A stretch of DNA of 64,000 bases from Spironucleus salmonicida (Eukaryota > Fornicata > Diplomonadida > Hexamitidae), in contig CM035319.1 of the NCBI GenBank assembly GCA_000497125.2, forward strand, positions 1,046,001-1,110,000, read 5' to 3'. The translations under genes were made by a program, and so were the position numbers. Shown here in pieces: positions 42,185 through 53,692 of the stretch. Each line of letters opens with the position of its first letter. Within the stretch, counting starts at the first letter, position 1. The notes under the pieces were generated by a model that searched no databases, was not told the origin of the DNA, and worked only from the letters and a program-made list of their open reading frames with translations.

Positions 42185-42678
42185 GTAATTTTTCTCAGAA
42201 ATTCCTTTTATCTAACATCTAATTTCAACGCCATTATAATACGTAGCAAATAATATGTTAAATTTATTTTATAATTTTTATTTACAGTTATTAAAATATC
42301 ATTATATTCAAATGAATGCTAGCTATTTAATCAATTTATAGTGACATTATATTTGAGTTTTTCCGTAATATAATTTTTTCTTACTGATAACAATAAAAAT
42401 AATAGCCCTAATTAAATATAAATCGATAATACTACGTTAAAGCATTCCTATAGTATATACTGTACCTAAATTATTATTTATTTCTGCCTTTTATAATTAA
42501 TCTTCTTATATAGAATTCAATTTCCACAATTAACAAATTTTCTCCACATACAGAAATTACTATTGGTATCTAAAGTATACCCATCTTTATATTCCATATT
42601 TATATGGTGAGGTTTAATTACAAGTAAGGCACCCTTTATAAATGTAAGTATCATACTTAACCTATAATAATTAACTTT

Positions 42679-43470
42679 CAGAAATTTAAAATATTTTAAG
42701 CATAATCTATGACCAAATAGTGGCATTTAACAAAATAATATGTTGTACTGTTCTGTGTTGCATAATATACGAATCTTTTGGAACAGATACTCGATATAAT
42801 ATTGCCCATAAGTATCCAATTTATAGACTGCCACATAATTTGGAATAGATTAATAAACTTTTCTTATGAGTTTAGCTTACAACTAATAGAACAGCTAGAA
42901 CACTATCTAAGATCTTCATGGTTGGATTAAACACCATGAGTCACTCCAGTACATCCATTGCTTGTCACATATTTTCCAATAGTTTGATTCATGAAATACA
43001 ATCCTTGCAGAAAGTGCACATCTCTAGACCCTATAAAGAGTGATATGCACATTTACTATCCGTTTTACATGTACTATTGACTATGCATTCTCTCCATCTA
43101 GGAGAACCATCAAAATTTGTTTTGCTGTCTATTTTTGACGAATGCTTACACTGTATCCATAAAATTTTAAGAAATAAATAACCTCAAAACTACTTCCCGT
43201 ATTACATTACATTTTATTTATTACAAGTAGAACATTTATTAATATTTTGTAGGGCTTTAAAGTACTGGAACTTATCTAATCACAAGAAGCATAATATTTT
43301 TCAGCATATCTGTTACATTTGCTATGATCTATTCCATCACAATCTGTCCATTACTTAATAACACAACATGTATTACCAGTAGTACAGCCTCTAATGTTGG
43401 CAGCAGCTTTAATTCTTTAGATATCCTCCATCACCTCCGCTTACAAACTCAAATTTTTACTAACATGATT
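42679..43470 (-). pseudogene. Decayed cysteine-rich protein gene
   Basis: Several reading frames on the minus strand carry Cys-rich pieces in consecutive order: GCTTGNTCCVIKQWTDCDG, then RWRECIVNSTCKTDSKC with MCTFCKDC, then a piece with CSSCSISCK. The frame changes between them, so no single open reading frame remains. This fits a broken member of the host Cys-rich surface protein family, though sequencing errors could also split it. AT-rich. Confidence 0.4.
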
Positions 43471-43497
43471 ATAGTTTAAATGCACATCACAGTATGC

Positions 43498-43890
43498 TCA
43501 CCCATTTACTGTATCAACCGACCACTAGCGATAGGTAACAATTTATGTGCGAGTCATTTGAGGAAAGGTTGTCCAAATCCACGTTTACTAATTATATTTA
43601 AGCTAATTTTTAATATTATATGGGTTTCCCAATTAAATTATTTAAGAAGCAAAAATTCCATAATATACAAAACTCATTTTTCGATAACCTAAAACCATAC
43701 TTATCCAGAAATTATCGATTTCGTCGAATCCCTGGTGTTATTACCGCAACTAGCTACCAAAACTGCCTGAAACCCATTCCAATCCCCATTATTTCAGCTA
43801 AAATTTCTATTTTTCAGCCTCCCAAACCTTCTCCCAAGAATCCGCATTCTCCCAATAATTATTAGAAGTTCCATTTTGCTCAAAAGTCAT
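43498..43890 (-). CDS. Trp-rich protein (130 aa), hypothetical
   Basis: ATG at 43890 begins MTFEQNGTSNNYWENADSWE and the frame uses about fifteen TAA/TAG codons as Gln before TGA. It is unusually rich in Trp and Gln (WEKVWEAEKQKFQLKQW). The same frame is open for 24 codons further upstream without an ATG, so the true start is uncertain. The family is not recognised. It follows the carboxypeptidase gene on the same strand with 73 bases between. Confidence 0.4.
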
Positions 43891-43963
43891 TATATCACTA
43901 CTCCAAATTTCCCAAAAGCTCACTTTCCGCTCCCCTGCACACAAATAAATTCCAATTCAATTT

Positions 43964-45568
43964 TCATTTTTCATTCCCTTACACAAATCCCCTTCCTTCT
44001 TCCGCTTCCTTAATTTCCATTCTCCACTATTCGCTAACCCCTTCCTCATCAACTTTCCCTTCCTTTATTCGCTTTTTTACTTCCAATCCGCATGGCAAAA
44101 ACCGAATAATTTTTCCCAGGAAGTCTTTCAAGTTTCTGAGTGCCATGAAGCTGCAGACGCCGCGTGCGATTTCTTCGCCAATTTAACACATTTCGTGCAC
44201 GTGCCAGAAGCACTTTTTGCCCATCGTCTCGTAGCAGAAATAGTGCGTTTCCAGCGTGAACGAGAACGGAATTTTGCAAACTCGATGTGATATAACGCGC
44301 AGCGTACCGTCGAATCCCTCTCCTTTTTGATCGGTTTTTTCCATACTGCCATAAGAGAAATCGCATTTTGAGGTGTTGAAAAACGCGGAAGTTGTGATAG
44401 TTTTGCAGAAAAATAAGTTTAGAATCTGCTGGTTTGTGGGCGTTTGAAGTTCCAAATTTTGCTGTTTCGCGTCCGTCAGAATGTCATTTCCGAACAAAAC
44501 AGCGTTCAAAATGGACGCATGATTGTGGAAATCGATCAAAATGAGCGGTTTCTCGACGCTCAGCGTTCGGACGAGCGCCGTGTTCACAGGGAAGCGTTTT
44601 TCGTCGAATTGGTCGTACGAGCGGTTCAAATTCTGCGAAAGCGAGTCGCTGCGGTAGTTTCCGAGGTATACGCCGTCAGGATTCAGGCATGGAAAGAGCA
44701 GAATTTGGAAGTTGTCAAGAACCGGAATTTTAAAATTTACGGCCGAAATGACGATCGAATCGACTAAAAATGAAGACAAGGTCTCACCGGGGTGAACACG
44801 GCAGGAAAGCGCCAATTTGGGCGTATTTGGCTTAGAAATTATAGAGAATTTGAGGATTGGAAAGTTCAAAACTGTGCGGCCGATCTCTTGCTGAATTACG
44901 CGCAATTTGGCAGGAAATGAGCTTGAAAGGTACTTAATTCCGATGTATTTATAGTAAATGTGTGAAAGTGGATAAGGAGCGGAATATGAAATTTGAATCA
45001 GATTCTAGCTTGAAATCGCAAAAATTACCACTTTCTCATCATCATCGTCAACCGCTTAAATTGCTGAAGAGGCAATGCAAAATGGCACTTATTGATAGTC
45101 TGGGATTAGTTCATTTACTTCTATTAAGCGCTCATCCAAAATTTACAATTCTTCTATTATTTTATCGTGAATAGTCGGATACTTGTAAAAATCTCTACGG
45201 GTTTTTGTGGGGTTTAGATGTCTGAAAGTTGGTCTAAACAGGTTTTGAATAAGTCTGGTGGTTTTTGGCGGAGTTTTCCAGATGAAAATAAGGTTTTTGG
45301 TTGGTTGGTTTTCAGGAGTTTTTAAGCTGAGAAAGTCCACCAGATTTAAATCATTATCGTGTTGAATTTCCGATGGTCGCAAAAGAACGTTAAAATATGA
45401 CCTAAATGTTGATGTTCCATTATCTACATCGTTATAAAGGTTGAAATACACGTTCTCGTTGCTAGGGAGCTACTACAAAGCTTTTTCGGTAACAAATTTA
45501 GGTTTCTTTATTTACTCGATAGTTGCACAATTTCCAGAGTCGAACTTTGAAGTCCATGCCCAGTTCAT
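43964..45568 (-). CDS. Cytosolic carboxypeptidase (M14D, AGBL/CCP family)
   Basis: This zinc metallopeptidase family trims glutamate or tyrosine from tubulin and other proteins. The 534-aa frame starts MNWAWTSKFDSGNCATIEQI, the start of the N-terminal CCP beta domain (FDSGN motif). The catalytic domain has VHPGE at 258-262 (zinc ligands His259 and Glu262), NPDGV at 296, GNYR then NLNR, DFHNH with the third zinc ligand near His348, and TLETHYFCYE with catalytic Glu440. All key residues are present. The tail is Lys/Glu-rich. Many TAA/TAG codons are Gln. Tubulin modification fits a flagellate. It is divergent from the helical-protein gene, with 74 bases between starts. Confidence 0.92.
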
Positions 45569-45642
45569 TTTTAGCAAATTATATATATTTTCGTATTATT
45601 ATGTGTTAATTAAGAAATATATCCTCAACCCACTCCCCAAAA

Positions 45643-46458
45643 ATGTACGACTATAAAACGCTTTAAAACCTTATGGAAATTGCGCAAACTTCCCAAAATT
45701 TACTACCAGACCTTGACTATAAATCACTTATACACCTTTCCATAACAATTCCAAAAACAGATGACTAATTATTGTGTGCTGCCGAAGCAGTGAAACTCTT
45801 GGCAGTCCTTTCCCAGTACACGTCGCACTGCAATAGTTTAGCCAAGTAGTCGAATTTTGCCAAGTTTTTACCCTTCCTAATCAGCAGGTTTAAGGCCGCA
45901 AAGAACGAGTTTCGCGGAATCTTCAGAGCACTGTTGGTGAACTTTTCAGTCCACGACAACACGTGCAAGAAGCTATGCAAGCTGGAGTGGGTCACACCAG
46001 AAATGGCAATGAATTGCTCCAGGTTTGAGCCAGATGCGCGTAAGGTTTTGCAGTTCACGGAGCCAGAGGTGGCGGTGCTGGGGCTGAAGAACTGCTTCCT
46101 GCAGATCGAGGCCGGCTTCGCCTTCCGCGAGATCCTGCCGGTGGTGTGCACCTTCCTGGCGTTCCGCGACATGCCGCGGGCCCTGAAGCCGGACGAGGCC
46201 GCGCTGGAGCGGCTGTTCGTGGGCGACGCGAAGTCCGAGGAGGTCGCCAACGCGGCGCTGGACTGCCTCGTGCTCGCGGCGAAGGCCGACAAGGCGAGCG
46301 TGCAGGCCTACTACGGCGTCGTGCGCGAGAGCCACCTGTGGTGGGCGGAGCACAGCGCGAACGAGGAGCTGCTGGACAGCTTCAACGCGGTGGGCGAGTA
46401 CTGCGTGAGCCTGGCCGAGGGCGAGGAGCTGGACATGGCCGAGTTCGGCGTGGAGTGA
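45643..46458 (+). CDS. 271-aa helical (armadillo-like) protein
   Basis: ATG at 45643 begins MYDYKTLQNLMEIAQTSQNL and the frame ends MAEFGVE and TGA. Repeated pairs of helices with hydrophobic spacing (for example CAAEAVKLLAVLSQY, and VANAALDCLVLAAKAD) suggest an armadillo/HEAT-like solenoid, not a specific family. The first 400 bases are AT-rich and single-copy with TAA/TAG codons; the rest is GC-rich, has none, and lies in palindrome III. Thirty bases separate it from the 270-aa gene downstream. Confidence 0.65.
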
Positions 46459-46488
46459 CCCTTCGCATTGCATTCTGCTCCCTTCCGA

Positions 46489-47301
46489 ATGGCCCAGACT
46501 CTGGACCGCATCCAGTTCCGGGCGACCCGCGTCCCTGCCTACGCCGCAGCGTTCCTCACGCGCGCGGAGCAGATCCACGTCGTGGCGCAGAAGTTCCCCC
46601 GCGCCCGCGCCTTCGACTACCGCCGCCACCTGGTGCCGCTCGCCGAGCTGGAGCGGCTGGGATCCTACCGCGAGGACGCCGGCAACGCGGCCCGGAACCT
46701 CAACGTCAGCTCCAACCTCGCCCCGGAGCACCTGAAGTACTTCCGCGAGGTCTTCTTCGGCGTGCAGCGCGAGGGGCTCGTCGCCCAGACCGAGCGCGCG
46801 ATCCAGGACTTCGTGCGGTCCCAGCTGGCGGAGCGCGGCCTGGACCCCGGGCGCTACGACACCGGGGGCTTCGTGCCGGCGCTCGAGGCCTTCCTGGCGG
46901 CGTTCCACGACGCGCGGTCCGTGTTCCGCAACGCCGTCGACCCCTTCATCGCGCCCGCGGAGGCCGAGCAGGACACGCACACCTACAGCGGGCTCGAGCA
47001 CTCCCAGTCCATGCACCGGCAGCGCCTCGAGCGGGCGGAGCTGGCGCGGGAGGGCGTGCGCGCCGCGGAGCGCTCCATCGGCGAGGAGCAGCGGGCGCGC
47101 TTCCTGCAGCTGCTCCGGCGCTCCTACTTCGGCCAGCGCCGCATCCCCATGGCCGCGGTGGTCCGGGGCATGCACCAGCTGGGCGTGTCGGGGGCGGAGC
47201 GCATCGTGGAGGCGCTGGTGGCCGCGCACGGGGGCGTGTTCGGCACGGAGGCCGCGAGCCTGGTGGTGCAGTGGCGGCGCTTCGGGGAGGTGGACCAGTG
47301 A
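46489..47301 (+). CDS. 270-aa helical protein, copy 2
   Basis: Complete, same product as the gene at 40928. It lies directly downstream of the 271-aa gene, so the two may be a pair. Confidence 0.65.
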   Translation: MAQTLDRIQFRATRVPAYAAAFLTRAEQIHVVAQKFPRARAFDYRRHLVPLAELERLGSYREDAGNAARNLNVSSNLAPEHLKYFREVFFGVQREGLVAQTERAIQDFVRSQLAERGLDPGRYDTGGFVPALEAFLAAFHDARSVFRNAVDPFIAPAEAEQDTHTYSGLEHSQSMHRQRLERAELAREGVRAAERSIGEEQRARFLQLLRRSYFGQRRIPMAAVVRGMHQLGVSGAERIVEALVAAHGGVFGTEAASLVVQWRRFGEVDQ

Positions 47302-47311
47302 GGGAGGCGTT

Positions 47312-47509
47312 CACTCGAGCACGTGCCGCAGCAGCCGCAGCAGCTCCTGGGGCGGGCCCAGCTCCCCCGGGTCGGAGCCCTCCCGCCGCACCTGCCGCAC
47401 CTTGGCGATGATGTCCTGCATGGCGAAGGCGGGCAGGCTCTGCCGCAGGCGCAGCCAGTCGATGGGGCCGCCCACGCACGCCCCCTGCACCGCTAGCAGG
47501 TGCTTGGCC
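47312..47509 (-). pseudogene. 3' fragment of the Myb gene
   Basis: The last 65 codons or so of the Myb gene, ending at TGA, lie next to the 270-aa gene as in module IV. Homology fades after GCAGGTGCTTGGCC at 47509. The first Myb repeat is missing. Confidence 0.75.
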
Positions 47510-47798
47510 TACCACACTCAGGCATAGCGCTAGAAGCTAGAGCCTATTTCGAAGTATCGCAGCGATTGCCGGCTCCCGTTCGTTAAATAAGCTTGCTGAA
47601 TGTGAAATTATCAGCCCAGCCAATTTTGAATTTTGCATACCTTGCGCTCCAGACCTGCCCCTGCACATTCAGCGCCTACCACCCATCCACAATTTTTCAT
47701 TCTCACTCTGCCGCCACTTCCCCACCCAGTTCATCCTGCATCTTAAACCTCCTAGCTCATCACACACCAATAAACTTTACCAGATATACCATATATTA

Positions 47799-49520
47799 TC
47801 ACTTCGAGATTTTGCTCCAAATGCTGTCGTCGTCTACCTAAGGCTAGATATTCTCCTTTTTCACCTCCAAATCGCCCTAGATCGAACTCTACGCCTTCCG
47901 CTTCCTCGCGACCGCAAATGCTATAGCGCCACCAATGAGCCCTACAAGCAGAACCAACCCAGCAACGATCCCGGCTACTGACCCACCGCTCATTCTCTAT
48001 ACCTGCTGCGCGCAGAGACCGTCGACCATTTCGGCCCCGTCTTGGCATATCTAGCAAACGCTTTAATCTTAGCAGCTTTTGCAGTTCTGCCCGCAGCTTT
48101 CGCACATCCCTTTGCTACTGAAATATCCTTCAGCGCACTAAAGACATGTGCTGGAGTCTGTGCAAGTAGCGCAGCCTTTTTGGCAGCTTGTGCAGGTATT
48201 TCCTGTAGACTTAATTTCGCAAAATAACCCGGCACCGCACTACTTCGACTCTGTGCAAATTTGCTTAGTGCACGTTTACTCATGCAACCTGTACCCATCT
48301 ATGCAGGCGGTGCAGGACTTGATATCGGAGCAGGCGGAGCAGCCCTCAGCGCAGGTCTCGCACGTGCTTATCCAGGGGTAATACAAGCAGAATTTACCAC
48401 TTGGGCAGGGCTTGGCGCTGGAGCACTCGCGTGGCCCCTATTTTTGACAAATATCTTAATCCAGCGTATATCCAACGTCGCACCTCGTGCACTTTGTCGC
48501 ACTTTCGCAGGCCCAACACCCGTCGGAGCAGCTGGTGCATACGCCGTTTTTGTTGAAGTAGAAACCATAGCACTCGGTGCATTGCTTAGACGAAGCGCAG
48601 GTTTAGCAGTGTTCCGCGCAGGACGCGCACTTCCCGTCTTCTGCCACATAGGGTGCAGTGCATTTTATACAATTTCCGGAAATGTCAGCTTCGACGCAGT
48701 TTTTGGATAAGCTGACGCATTTGTTACCAGTAGGATCAATACCGCAGAATTTATTGTCAGTGCATTTATTCACGTTGTTGCATTCGTTCAATATGCATTT
48801 ACCGCTTTGAATGTCGTACCTCTCCTTGCAGAGGCGGCACATACTGTCGGTTTTGCAGTCCATGCAGTTATCACCGCACGAAACGCACATGCCGTTCTTC
48901 AAGAAGTTTCCGTCCTGGCAAGAGATGCAGGAGCCTTCGGCTGTGCATTTGCCGCAGTTACTAGGGCACGACGTGCAATTGCCGTCCTTTAATACAAATG
49001 AATATCTGCATGACGTACAAACTCCCTTATTGCAGGTCTTACAATTTGCTGGACAAGTATTACAAATCTTTCCGTCCAGTTCGAAGCCATCGGAGCAAGC
49101 AGAACAATTATTTGAGTTCGTACATTTAACGCAGCCGGTGCCGCATTTATAGCAGTTAGGGCCACCTTCAGTAAAAAATCCTGTGCGGCAAATATCGCAT
49201 TCATAGTGTTTGCTGCAGGAAATACAGTTATCTATGCACTTATAACAGTAACGTTCTGTAAGTTAATATCCTGAAAGGCAACTAGTGCATTCATAATTGT
49301 TATTACATGTTCGGCATCCGGCTTGGCAAAGCTTGCAAATCCTATCTTAAAGGAAATAGCCCTAATTGCAGGTAGTGCATTGAGATAGTGAATTTGGAAG
49401 ACAGTTGGCACAGTTATAAGTCTTGCAACGAATACACATTTTCTATTGACCACTTGGTGCATAATCTGGGCATACAGTACCGTTGGGGCATCTGTTGTCA
49501 TTGCAGATGTATGATGACAT
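47799..49520 (-). CDS. Cysteine-rich membrane protein (VSP/CRMP-like, 573 aa), copy 1
   Basis: ATG at 49520 opens MSSYICNDNRCPNGTVCPDY, and the frame ends TGA at 47799. Several dozen CxxC and CxC-type motifs in furin- or EGF-like repeats (such as CIDNCISCSKHYECDIC) fill residues 6-505. Next comes a membrane span (GSVAGIVAGLVLLVGLIGG), a basic KRK stop-transfer, and a 35-residue cytoplasmic tail ending WSKISK. This matches diplomonad VSP/CRMP surface proteins in design, though without the CRGKA tail of Giardia. No signal peptide is seen after the first ATG, and TGA lies 13 codons upstream, so an upstream exon or other start is possible. Confidence 0.85.
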
Positions 49521-52514
49521 TTTATGAAGAAGTGGCAACGTGATATTATTATAACTTCAATATAACATAAGTATTTAGTTTCTAGCTGTTTCTTAGTTTC
49601 TGGAAAATGTAGTGTGACTTTATAAATACTAATAATCGATCCATTTAAATATTCTATAACGATAATTAGATAATTAGAAAACAAAATGCTCATTTATTAC
49701 TATAGAGTAGCAATATTTTAGTTTATAATGGGAAACTAATTTATTAGTTTAGACGCAGTGTAGAAGTATTTTTGTTGTCAGTTATAGAACTCAAAATATT
49801 TGCAAAATACAATATAAATATGTTATTTTTTCTAAGATATAAAAATTATATGTGATGAGGTTATTCAATTATATAACAAGATTATCATAAAGAGAATATA
49901 TAGTATGAATTATATATAAATACTAAACAAAATGGAATCTTTAAAATACATCAGCAATTCTAGGATCTACAAGGCCCTCGTGATAATTCAGGATATTATT
50001 TTGCTGCTACCAATACAAAGCATTTACCATATTCCCATAAGCCTAACATCACATCTCATGGTTATTCCTATAAAACAATTAATCGTCAACAATGAGGTTA
50101 TTTGCACTATTTTGTATCCTAATCATTAAGTTGAACTTACCAAAGTAATTTTCAGCTAATATATATTTAGTTATAGACCAAGAAATCATGTAGCTCTCTA
50201 GATTAAATATGTCATAACCGGCATGAAGGTTTCATATTATATTCTTATTGGCATTGTTTGACCAAAATATTAAACCTTGTTATTATATCTTCGCAGTTGC
50301 ATGACTAAACCGAGAAGCATTATTTTAGTATAATCGACACTTTATAAGTTTTAACAAGCAGCAGCTCTTATTTTAAGTACCTTTTACGAAATAATGTCAT
50401 TCATGATATTTTAAATCAGTAGTAGTTTTTCATTAGGATTAGTAGCCTAGCATCATCTATACTATCTAAAAATAAGGTATTATCGGTCTATGCTACCAAC
50501 CTGCCATACTCATACGATTTCCAGATAAGTTTTAACAATTTACATTTACTTGTGTAAAATGCACAAGTATGTATAACAAATTAATAACTTCGATATTCAT
50601 ATTGAACTTTTACCAACAGTCTCATCCCACATGAAGGCACTCTCATAGCGTCTTACTTAGCTCCGGACGACTCCAGGGCTTTCCAATTGTGCGAGCAGCT
50701 TTCCGGCCGACTAGCCAGAGCCCAGGTAGAGCTTGGGCAAAAATGGGTTAAAAAATGAAGTTTGTTAAGATCACCAATTTGTATTGATTTCAATGATCTG
50801 AATTCGGGGGAAAAATTATCTAAATATATATATATTAATATCACTCCATAAGTTTTCCCAAAATTAATGGATCGTTGTTGCAAAAAGGTCAAAACAAGAA
50901 AGTGCGCTTTTCATAACTCGTTTGTATAAATACCTAGATTTTTTTTCGATTCGTCCGGGTTCTATATTAACATATATCTATTTATATAGGAAAAAAACAG
51001 GGTCCCTTCCACAAATACTAAACAGCCAAATTCAAATCTTTTTTGGACCCAAATGCATCCTTCTATTTAATATATAATAGAGGTACTGTGGAAGGGAAAC
51101 CCGTTTTTCACTTTTTATTCAATAATACAAACACAACCTATTCAATATATATATATTATCATAGTAAAATTAAAAAAATCACTTTTTTGTGTAACACTTT
51201 TGGGCCCAGATAATATATTATAACAATGCAGAATCACTATAAGAAAAAAACTCCAAAAGGTTATGTTTAGGAAAGGAAAAACCTATACATCTACAGTTGG
51301 CTAAAAATCCGGAAGTTACCAAACCTATTATAATAGTAAATTATCTATAATCATAAAAATTAAGCGTTTTTTCTGGGCAAACTACATATTATTATATATT
51401 TATATACACTTATTCTAAAACGTTGATTCTAAAAATAGATCAGTTTTGTAGATTTCTAAATAGTTTTTAGCATCACCAAACACTATATTATTCATATATA
51501 ATGCTATTATTACGATTTTAAAAAAGGAATTGAAACTATCATTTAATATTGTAAATATATATTACTTCCTTTTTCTACGAAATTAGTTTTTGTATATAAT
51601 ATATATTTTGAGTGTTTTTATAACTTATTTAAATCATATAATATTTATATATTAAAATGCTGTTTAAAAACAGTTACCTAATATTTATTAATAATATTGT
51701 GATAAATTTACATTATTATTAAGCATATAATAGTATAAGTCTATTTTTATGACAAGAGACAAGAAACCAGCTACTGGTTTAAATTATTTATTATTATAAA
51801 TAGATAATATTTAATTGCCTTGATTTTACTTTTTATACACCACTCTAAATTGTATAGAATTTTTAGAAAGATAATATTGATATAAAATATATAATATTCA
51901 ATATAATATTAAATCAAAGAAATCATATATATAGTTTTTAAATATAATATATACATATATTAAAATATATAAAATCATTATAACAAATAAAATAATTTTC
52001 ATAAAATATATATTATATATATGTTAATAAATATATCTATAGATTTTTATATTTTAAAAAATATCGTAAGGGGGGTACTCATTGATTTTTTAATAAAAAT
52101 ATTTTTTGAAAAAATATTATCAAATTTTCTCAAGAACTGTAAGGTAAAATTAGAATAATTAAATTTATACTAAATATATGTTGATATATTATTATATTCA
52201 TTTTTATCCAAAAAACTGAATTCTATAAAAACGATATTTTTCATGAGTACTATATATGTTAATATACATAGTTTCTCAAATAATGAAAAGGAATTGTAAC
52301 AGAATTATATTAAATATATATTCATAAAATACTAAAAATTGAATAAAAATTGAGTATATTTAAAAAATAATGTTAATATATTCCTAGTATATTAACTTAT
52401 TTTGACGAAAAATCATAGAAAAAATAATATGATTTAAATAATCTATTTCAAATATTGATTTCTTTCCATTTGTGTATCTCACCATACAACTATTTAGCAT
52501 ATAAATAGTAGTAT
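49521..52514. other. AT-rich part of the tandem unit
   Basis: About 3 kb between the Cys-rich gene and the Myb 5' fragment. Two structures stand out: a GC-richer islet at about 50641-50740 and an imperfect inverted repeat at 50991-51014 and 51085-51109. Otherwise it is very AT-rich with short open frames only. No gene is supported. Confidence 0.5.
50991..51109. repeat. Imperfect inverted repeat (hairpin-forming)
   Basis: GGTCCCTTCCACA at 51001-51013 pairs with TGTGGAAGGGAAACC further along, and both sides are bordered by A/T runs (AAAAAAACAG and CCGTTTTTC). Stem about 20 bp with a bulge, loop about 70 bases. It recurs in unit 2 at 57174-57292. A hairpin RNA or the ends of a small inverted-repeat element are both possible. 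Confidence 0.4.
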
Positions 52515-52730
52515 ATGAAGTTTTCTCTTCCAAATTTGATGTTTTCACAATATTTCAGATTTTGCCGGACCCCCGACGAGAAGACGGAGCTGGTGCGCCT
52601 CGTGTGCGACGCGCGCCTGGAGAGCGGCAGCGTGGACTGGGCGCGCCTCCAGGCCCGCTACCAGGGGCGGACCGTGCTGCAGGTCCAGCAGACCTACCAG
52701 AACATGACGCGGAAGGACAGCCTGGGCCGC
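52515..52730 (+). pseudogene. 5' fragment of the Myb gene, chimeric junction 1
   Basis: The first Myb repeat (RTPDEKTELVRLV to NMTRKDSLGR) is attached to a new AT-rich start MKFSLPNLMF. At GCCGCA it joins the 270-aa gene out of frame. The first Trp of the repeat is lost and a Pro becomes Gln (RYQGRT). The downstream out-of-frame reading stays open only because GC-rich DNA lacks TGA, so a real fusion protein is doubtful. Confidence 0.65.
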
Positions 52731-53484
52731 AGCGTTCCTCACGCGCGCGGAGCAGATCCACGTCGTGGCGCAGAAGTTCCCCCGCGCCCGCGCCTTCGAC
52801 TACCGCCGCCACCTGGTGCCGCTCGCCGAGCTGGAGCGGCTGGGATCCTACCGCGAGGACGCCGGCAACGCGGCCCGGAACCTCAACGTCAGCTCCAACC
52901 TCGCCCCGGAGCACCTGAAGTACTTCCGCGAGGTCTTCTTCGGCGTGCAGCGCGAGGGGCTCGTCGCCCAGACCGAGCGCGCGATCCAGGACTTCGTGCG
53001 GTCCCAGCTGGCGGAGCGCGGCCTGGACCCCGGGCGCTACGACACCGGGGGCTTCGTGCCGGCGCTCGAGGCCTTCCTGGCGGCGTTCCACGACGCGCGG
53101 TCCGTGTTCCGCAACGCCGTCGACCCCTTCATCGCGCCCGCGGAGGCCGAGCAGGACACGCACACCTACAGCGGGCTCGAGCACTCCCAGTCCATGCACC
53201 GGCAGCGCCTCGAGCGGGCGGAGCTGGCGCGGGAGGGCGTGCGCGCCGCGGAGCGCTCCATCGGCGAGGAGCAGCGGGCGCGCTTCCTGCAGCTGCTCCG
53301 GCGCTCCTACTTCGGCCAGCGCCGCATCCCCATGGCCGCGGTGGTCCGGGGCATGCACCAGCTGGGCGTGTCGGGGGCGGAGCGCATCGTGGAGGCGCTG
53401 GTGGCCGCGCACGGGGGCGTGTTCGGCACGGAGGCCGCGAGCCTGGTGGTGCAGTGGCGGCGCTTCGGGGAGGTGGACCAGTGA
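52726..53484 (+). pseudogene. 5'-truncated 270-aa gene, unit 2
   Basis: Codons 19-270 of the 270-aa gene, ending in TGA. The first 18 codons and the promoter are replaced by the Myb fragment. No ATG lies in this frame for some distance. Confidence 0.75.
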
Positions 53485-53494
53485 GGGAGGCGTT

Positions 53495-53692
53495 CACTCG
53501 AGCACGTGCCGCAGCAGCCGCAGCAGCTCCTGGGGCGGGCCCAGCTCCCCCGGGTCGGAGCCCTCCCGCCGCACCTGCCGCACCTTGGCGATGATGTCCT
53601 GCATGGCGAAGGCGGGCAGGCTCTGCCGCAGGCGCAGCCAGTCGATGGGGCCGCCCACGCACGCCCCCTGCACCGCTAGCAGGTGCTTGGCC
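53495..53692 (-). pseudogene. 3' fragment of the Myb gene, unit 2
   Basis: Same as the fragment at 47312, offset by 6,183 bases. Confidence 0.75.

Larger units (their letters stand above)
46045..47514. repeat. Palindrome III, right arm
   Basis: Mirror of 40715-42184. Its outer part breaks off inside the Myb gene. Confidence 0.88.
46543..52725. repeat. 6,183-bp tandem repeat, unit 1
   Basis: The unit runs from inside the 270-aa gene through the Myb 3' fragment, the Cys-rich membrane protein gene, about 3 kb of AT-rich sequence and a Myb 5' fragment. Unit 2 is 52726-58908, and a third unit begins at 58909 and continues to about 59870. No difference between units was found where compared. The junction has 6-bp microhomology GCCGCA. 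Confidence 0.92.

Noticed and set aside
41000-42253. Frame of over 400 codons opposite the 270-aa and helical-protein genes
   Set aside because: Spans two real genes on the other strand, has shadow composition, and has no paralogue support beyond the copies of the same DNA.
49232-49693. 153-codon frame overlapping the start of the Cys-rich gene, as a possible source of its signal peptide
   Set aside because: It is in a different frame from the CxxC region, and its second half lacks the Cys pattern. No clear splice sites link it to the main frame.
52515-53594. 359-codon chimeric frame starting with the Myb fragment
   Set aside because: After the joint it reads the 270-aa gene in the wrong frame. 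Openness is expected in GC-rich DNA, so only the Myb part is annotated.
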